Below, piece by piece: positions 61,160-64,000 of a DNA stretch of 64,000 bases (position 1 is the stretch's first letter; every line of letters begins with the position of its first letter). The translations under genes were made by a program, and so were the position numbers. The DNA is taken from positions 186,001 through 250,000 of the forward strand of contig NZ_BMSX01000004.1 in NCBI RefSeq assembly GCF_014649375.1, written 5' to 3'. The DNA is from Streptomyces aurantiogriseus (lineage in GTDB: Bacteria; Actinomycetota; Actinomycetes; Streptomycetales; Streptomycetaceae). The notes under the pieces are model-generated. The model worked only from the letters and a program-made list of their open reading frames with translations. It did no database searches and was not told the origin of the DNA.

Positions 61160-61375
61160 TCAGGACCACTCGGGCTCTTGGTACAACCCGGCCAGCGCCG
61201 GGAGGGACCCGAGGAGCGACAGGCCGGAGAGCTCGACACCGACCGTCACGCCGACCGCGGCCCCGCTGTTCGTGGCCGGCTCGGTGAGCTGCTCGGCGGA
61301 CGCCGACGCGGCACCGAGGCAGAGCGCGGAGAGGGCGACGGTGGTGCAGGCGGCAATTCGGAGCGTCGACCGCAT
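61160..61375 (-). CDS. Small secreted protein heading the NRPS operon
   Basis: A 71-aa precursor with a Sec signal peptide (MRSTLRIAACTTVALSALC, hydrophobic core, cleavage after ASASA near residue 27). The 44-residue mature part is Gly/Val/Leu rich (AAVGVTVGVELSGLSLLGS) and ends LYQEPEWS. GAGG lies 7 nt before the ATG. Its stop is only 27 bp from the SbnA-like start, so it is probably co-transcribed with the biosynthetic genes. I do not recognise the family. Confidence 0.65.
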   Translation of the reverse strand: MRSTLRIAACTTVALSALCLGAASASAEQLTEPATNSGAAVGVTVGVELSGLSLLGSLPALAGLYQEPEWS

Positions 61376-61696
61376 GGCAATTCCTCGATTCAACTTGTTG
61401 GGAAATTCCGGAGGCGCCCGCTCGGATTTTCTCGGAGGAAATCCGGGGCATCTCGTCCGATGCGATGATTCTTACAACGGGTCACCCGCTGGTTAAGGCT
61501 TTTCGCTGTCAGGGTCCTGCCGTGACAACGTCATGCCAGATTCTTTTCCGGGGTGCCTCGCGAGCGCAGGGAAAAGGGAATTAATGATTCCCCGACAACA
61601 CCTCAGGGTGCGGGCCAAAAGGAGCCCGGCATTCCGGGAATCGCCGCGCCACGAGGGCCCGCGAACCGCCGGCGCCACGAGCCCCGCCGCGCCCGC
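61376..61696. other. Presumed promoter region of the biosynthetic operon
   Basis: About 320 bp upstream of the first operon gene with AT-richer tracts. On the minus strand TTAACC (61491-61496) and TAAGAA (61469-61474) are separated by 16 bp and could form a promoter. No gene is seen here. Confidence 0.35.
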
Positions 61697-61963
61697 TCAC
61701 TCCCCGGCGGACTCGCGGATGACCCAGCCGCGCAGCGACTCCACCTTCAGGAAGCGGGTCACCACGCGGCGCGCCGCGGCATGCGCGGCCGCCTGCGTGG
61801 ACGCGGTGACGAAAAGCACGAGATCGGCGCCGTCGGCACCGACCTCCGCGTAGACGTGCTGCAGACCGTCCTGGTCACCGGCCACGTCCCGCACGGACCG
61901 GCGCAGTTCGCCGTCGTCCAGCGGCCTGAGACCCCGGGCCAGGCGCACGTTAATCATGTACAT
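61697..61963 (-). CDS. Small conserved-looking protein divergent from the LuxR regulator
   Basis: An 88-aa protein with alternating strands and helices (VYAEVGADGADLVLFVTAST, AAAHAAARRVVTRFL), possibly a small ferredoxin-like alpha/beta fold. I do not recognise the family. The ATG at 61963 is followed by a second ATG two codons later; the ribosome site is weak. It is upstream of and co-directional with the NRPS operon and divergent from the LuxR regulator, so it could be regulatory or an accessory biosynthetic protein. Confidence 0.6.
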   Translation of the reverse strand: MYMINVRLARGLRPLDDGELRRSVRDVAGDQDGLQHVYAEVGADGADLVLFVTASTQAAAHAAARRVVTRFLKVESLRGWVIRESAGE

Positions 61964-62158
61964 AGCACGCTCTTGATGATGTACACAGCAAGCTCTCCCA
62001 GCTTGGCCCCTAATCGGTCAACTTGGGCTGTATTCACGCCACAGGTGTCTCATTCCGGTAGGACAGCCGCAGGCTGTCACTGACGATCTACTCAGCCCGC
62101 GGGGACGGGAGAGCGGGGAGACCGGTGCGTGGTCCAATACGTACATAGGGGGCGAAGA

Positions 62159-63178
62159 GTGTTGCGGATACTCGGGCTTGCTTCGGATGCCGAGAGTCTG
62201 TATCGAGCCATGATCGGCGAACCCCATCAGGACGTACCGGGGCTCGCCGCGCATCTGCAGTGGCCCGAGGAACGGGTCCGTCACGCCCTCGACGAACTGG
62301 CCCGGCTCGCCCTGGTCCGCCCCTCCGGCGACCCTCCCGGCGAACTCCTCGTCGTCAACCCCGAACTGCGGCTGACCGCCCTGCTCACCCAGGAGGAGGT
62401 CCGCCTCGCCGAGCGCCAGCAGCAGATCGCCAACAGCCGCCAGGCCGTCACGGAGATCATCGACAGCTATCACAACGCCGTCCGCAACCAGCGCGGCCTC
62501 GAGGTCGAGCGCATCACCGGCCTCGAGATGATCCGGGCCCGGCTGGAGGAGCTCTCCCAGGAGTGCGCCGAGGAGCTGAGCGCCTTCATCCCGCTCAGCC
62601 GGCACCCGGCCGACTCCCGCCGCGCGGTCCGCCCGCTCGACGAGAACCTGCTGGGCCGCGGGGTCCACATGCGCAGCATCTACCTGCAGGGCGCCCTCAA
62701 CGACCCGGACATGACCACGCACTTCGACTGGCTGACCGACCTCGGCGGCCGGGTGCGCACCGTGGCCACCCTGCCCCTGCGCCTGATCATCTTCGACCGG
62801 CGCGTCGCCATGGTGCCCTCCGACCCGGAGAACACCGCCTCCGGCGCCCTGCTGCTGCGCGGCAAGGGCCTGGTCTCCGCCCTGTGCTCGCTGTTCGAGC
62901 ACGTCTGGGAGGCCGCGACCCCCTACGGCCAGGAACCGATCAACGACAGCCGCACCGGCCTGTCCAGCCAGGCCCGCGCCATCCTCAGCCTCCTCGCCCA
63001 GGGCTACACGGACGACGTCGTCGCCCGCAAGATCGGCGTCTCCGTCCGCACCTCCCGCCGCATCACGGCCGAACTGATGAGCCAACTCGGCGCCCGCAGC
63101 CGCTTCCAGGCCGGCGTCCTCGCCGGCGAACGCGGCTGGCTCCGCGGCGCGACGGCGGAGGGCGGGGGGCCGGTGTGA
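62159..63178 (+). CDS. LuxR-family regulator with N-terminal winged-helix-like region
   Basis: A 339-aa transcription factor. The N-terminal 70 residues look like a TrmB/MarR-type winged helix (AESLYRAMIGEPHQDVPGLAAHLQWPEERVRHALDELARLALV). The middle (about 70-260) is helical plus a PLD-like or TrmB effector region. The C-terminus is a LuxR HTH (LSSQARAILSLLAQGYTDDVVARKIGVSVRTSRRITAELM). This layout is common for pathway-specific regulators beside Streptomyces biosynthetic clusters. The GTG at 62159 is chosen because AGGGGG lies 6 nt upstream; a GTG at 62129 is possible. It is the best candidate activator of the NRPS operon. Confidence 0.85.
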   Translation: MLRILGLASDAESLYRAMIGEPHQDVPGLAAHLQWPEERVRHALDELARLALVRPSGDPPGELLVVNPELRLTALLTQEEVRLAERQQQIANSRQAVTEIIDSYHNAVRNQRGLEVERITGLEMIRARLEELSQECAEELSAFIPLSRHPADSRRAVRPLDENLLGRGVHMRSIYLQGALNDPDMTTHFDWLTDLGGRVRTVATLPLRLIIFDRRVAMVPSDPENTASGALLLRGKGLVSALCSLFEHVWEAATPYGQEPINDSRTGLSSQARAILSLLAQGYTDDVVARKIGVSVRTSRRITAELMSQLGARSRFQAGVLAGERGWLRGATAEGGGPV

Positions 63179-63565
63179 GACGGGCACCCCGGACCGCCGC
63201 GAGGCGAACGGAAACCCCCGCCCCGGAGCGACCACACCCGCCCGGCCCGAGACAGAAACGACCAAGCAGCCCGAAGCAGGCACAGCCCAGCAGCCCGAGG
63301 CGAACACGGGCGACCGACCCGAGCGGAACGGAAACCACCGCCCCGAGCGGAACGGAAGCCACCGCCCCAAGGCCGCCGGCACCGACCGGCCCCAGACAGA
63401 AACGACCAAGCAGCCCGGAGCAGGCACAGCCCAGCAGCCCGAGGCGAACACGGGCCACCGACCCGAGGCGAACGCGGGCAGCCGGCCCGAGGCGAGCAGG
63501 GACGATCGGCCCGAGGCGGGTGCCGCGGCCGTAGCAGCGGGCCGCCGCGCCACGGCACCCACCCC
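63179..63565. repeat. Intergenic direct repeats
   Basis: An 80-bp segment at about 63247-63325 (containing GACAGAAACGACCAAGCAGC and CCCGAGGCGAACACGGGC) recurs at about 63392-63470 with few changes. Further CCCGAGGCGAAC/CCGAGCGGAACGGAA words fill the region. There is no supported gene in these 390 bp between the convergent regulator and transporter. Confidence 0.65.
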
Positions 63566-64000
63566 TCACCGTGTCGCGGCCGTGCGGAACGCCCGCAGTG
63601 CCAGCGGTACGACGACCGCCAGCAGCACCGCCAGGGTGAGGACCGACGCCAGTTCGGGATGGCGTACCGGCAGGCTCGCCCCCTCGGAGGCGGGGGCGTT
63701 GTGCCACAGCACCCGGCAGGCCTCGGCCACCGAACTGACCGGGTTCCACTCGGCCACCGTGCGCAGCCACCCCGGAAGTCCCCGCAGCGGCATGAACGAG
63801 TTGGACAGGAACGAGAACACGACGAGCGCGAGCGCGGTGACGCCGTTGATCGCCTCGAGATTGCGCATCACCAGCCCGATCAGCACGCCCAGCCAGAGCA
63901 TCGTGTACGTGAAGCCGAGGAGCAGCCCGACGGCGGCGAGCGACTCCAGGAGCCCTCCGTGGATCCGCCACCCGACCAGCAGCCCGACCCCGGACACCGC
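63566..64000 (-). CDS. ABC-2 type (DrrB-like) permease, C-terminal part, truncated by window end
   Basis: At least 144 C-terminal residues of a membrane permease continuing past the right edge. Hydrophobic helices include LAAVGLLLGFTYTMLWLGVLIGLVM and GVTALALVVFSFLSNSF, followed by the family's SFMPLRGLPGWLRTVAEWNPVSSVAEACR segment, typical of daunorubicin-resistance-type ABC-2 permeases. The location suggests export or self-resistance for the cluster product; the ATPase would lie outside the window. Confidence 0.85.
   Translation of the reverse strand, partial: AVSGVGLLVGWRIHGGLLESLAAVGLLLGFTYTMLWLGVLIGLVMRNLEAINGVTALALVVFSFLSNSFMPLRGLPGWLRTVAEWNPVSSVAEACRVLWHNAPASEGASLPVRHPELASVLTLAVLLAVVVPLALRAFRTAATR

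Overview
The window reads as a chromosomal segment of a Streptomyces or close relative. Evidence: very high GC, GTG/TTG starts, many ATGA/GTGA stop-start overlaps, WhiJ-type regulator clusters, a tricorn-type protease, mycothiol-family proteins and the hairpin-rich GGGG-N-CCCC intergenic repeats typical of the genus. No rRNA, tRNA, CRISPR array, transposase or attachment site was recognised. All function calls come from reading motifs by eye; no database search was run.

Layout. 0.1-4 kb: TetR regulator, Ohr-type peroxidase, serine hydrolase, DUF1876 protein, VOC protein. 3.9-7.2 kb: a translationally coupled three-gene minus-strand operon of unknown function (126-aa protein, 851-aa polytopic membrane protein, 135-aa protein) with noticeably lower GC than its surroundings. 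7.2-12.5 kb: small secreted protein, maleylpyruvate-isomerase-like protein, YbaK deacylase, a large secreted protein made of nine 64-residue Gln/Asn- and Cys-containing repeats whose frame is interrupted by a single amber codon, and an AhpD-like protein. 12.5-15.4 kb: WhiJ/DUF397/anti-sigma-like locus with the HTH gene frameshifted, and a lamin-tail secreted protein. 15.5-22.3 kb: TetR-MMPL exporter pair divergent from tricorn protease. 22.3-26.5 kb: Baeyer-Villiger monooxygenase / alpha-beta hydrolase / SDR operon divergent from a MerR regulator. 26.6-35.5 kb: ExoIII, GNAT, and two NarL-type two-component systems on either side of an ABC exporter. 35.6-38 kb: membrane-anchored serine hydrolase and an AccE-like protein.

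38.0-61.4 kb is a minus-strand biosynthetic gene cluster. Reading in the direction of transcription: small secreted protein, SbnA/cysteine-synthase-like enzyme, NRPS-A (C-A-T-C-A-T-E), NRPS-B (C-A-T-C-A-T-TE), MbtH, ACP, ketosynthase, an active-site-less ketosynthase partner, ketoreductase, O-methyltransferase, then a repeat-rich gap, a SAM synthetase and AccE. Reading the specificity residues by alignment to GrsA gives modules X - Phe (epimerised) - X - Gly. X is the same unassigned pocket in modules 1 and 3, with three acidic residues, so I infer a cationic residue such as 2,3-diaminopropionate, which would fit the SbnA-like enzyme. The stand-alone KS/KR/ACP set and the starter-type first C domain suggest an N-acyl cap. 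The model product is an acylated, possibly O-methylated tetrapeptide (acyl-X-D-Phe-X-Gly); I do not recognise it as a known compound. A LuxR-family regulator with an N-terminal winged-helix-like region and a small divergent protein (61.7-63.2 kb) and the start of an ABC-2 permease (63.6 kb to window end) close the cluster side of the window.
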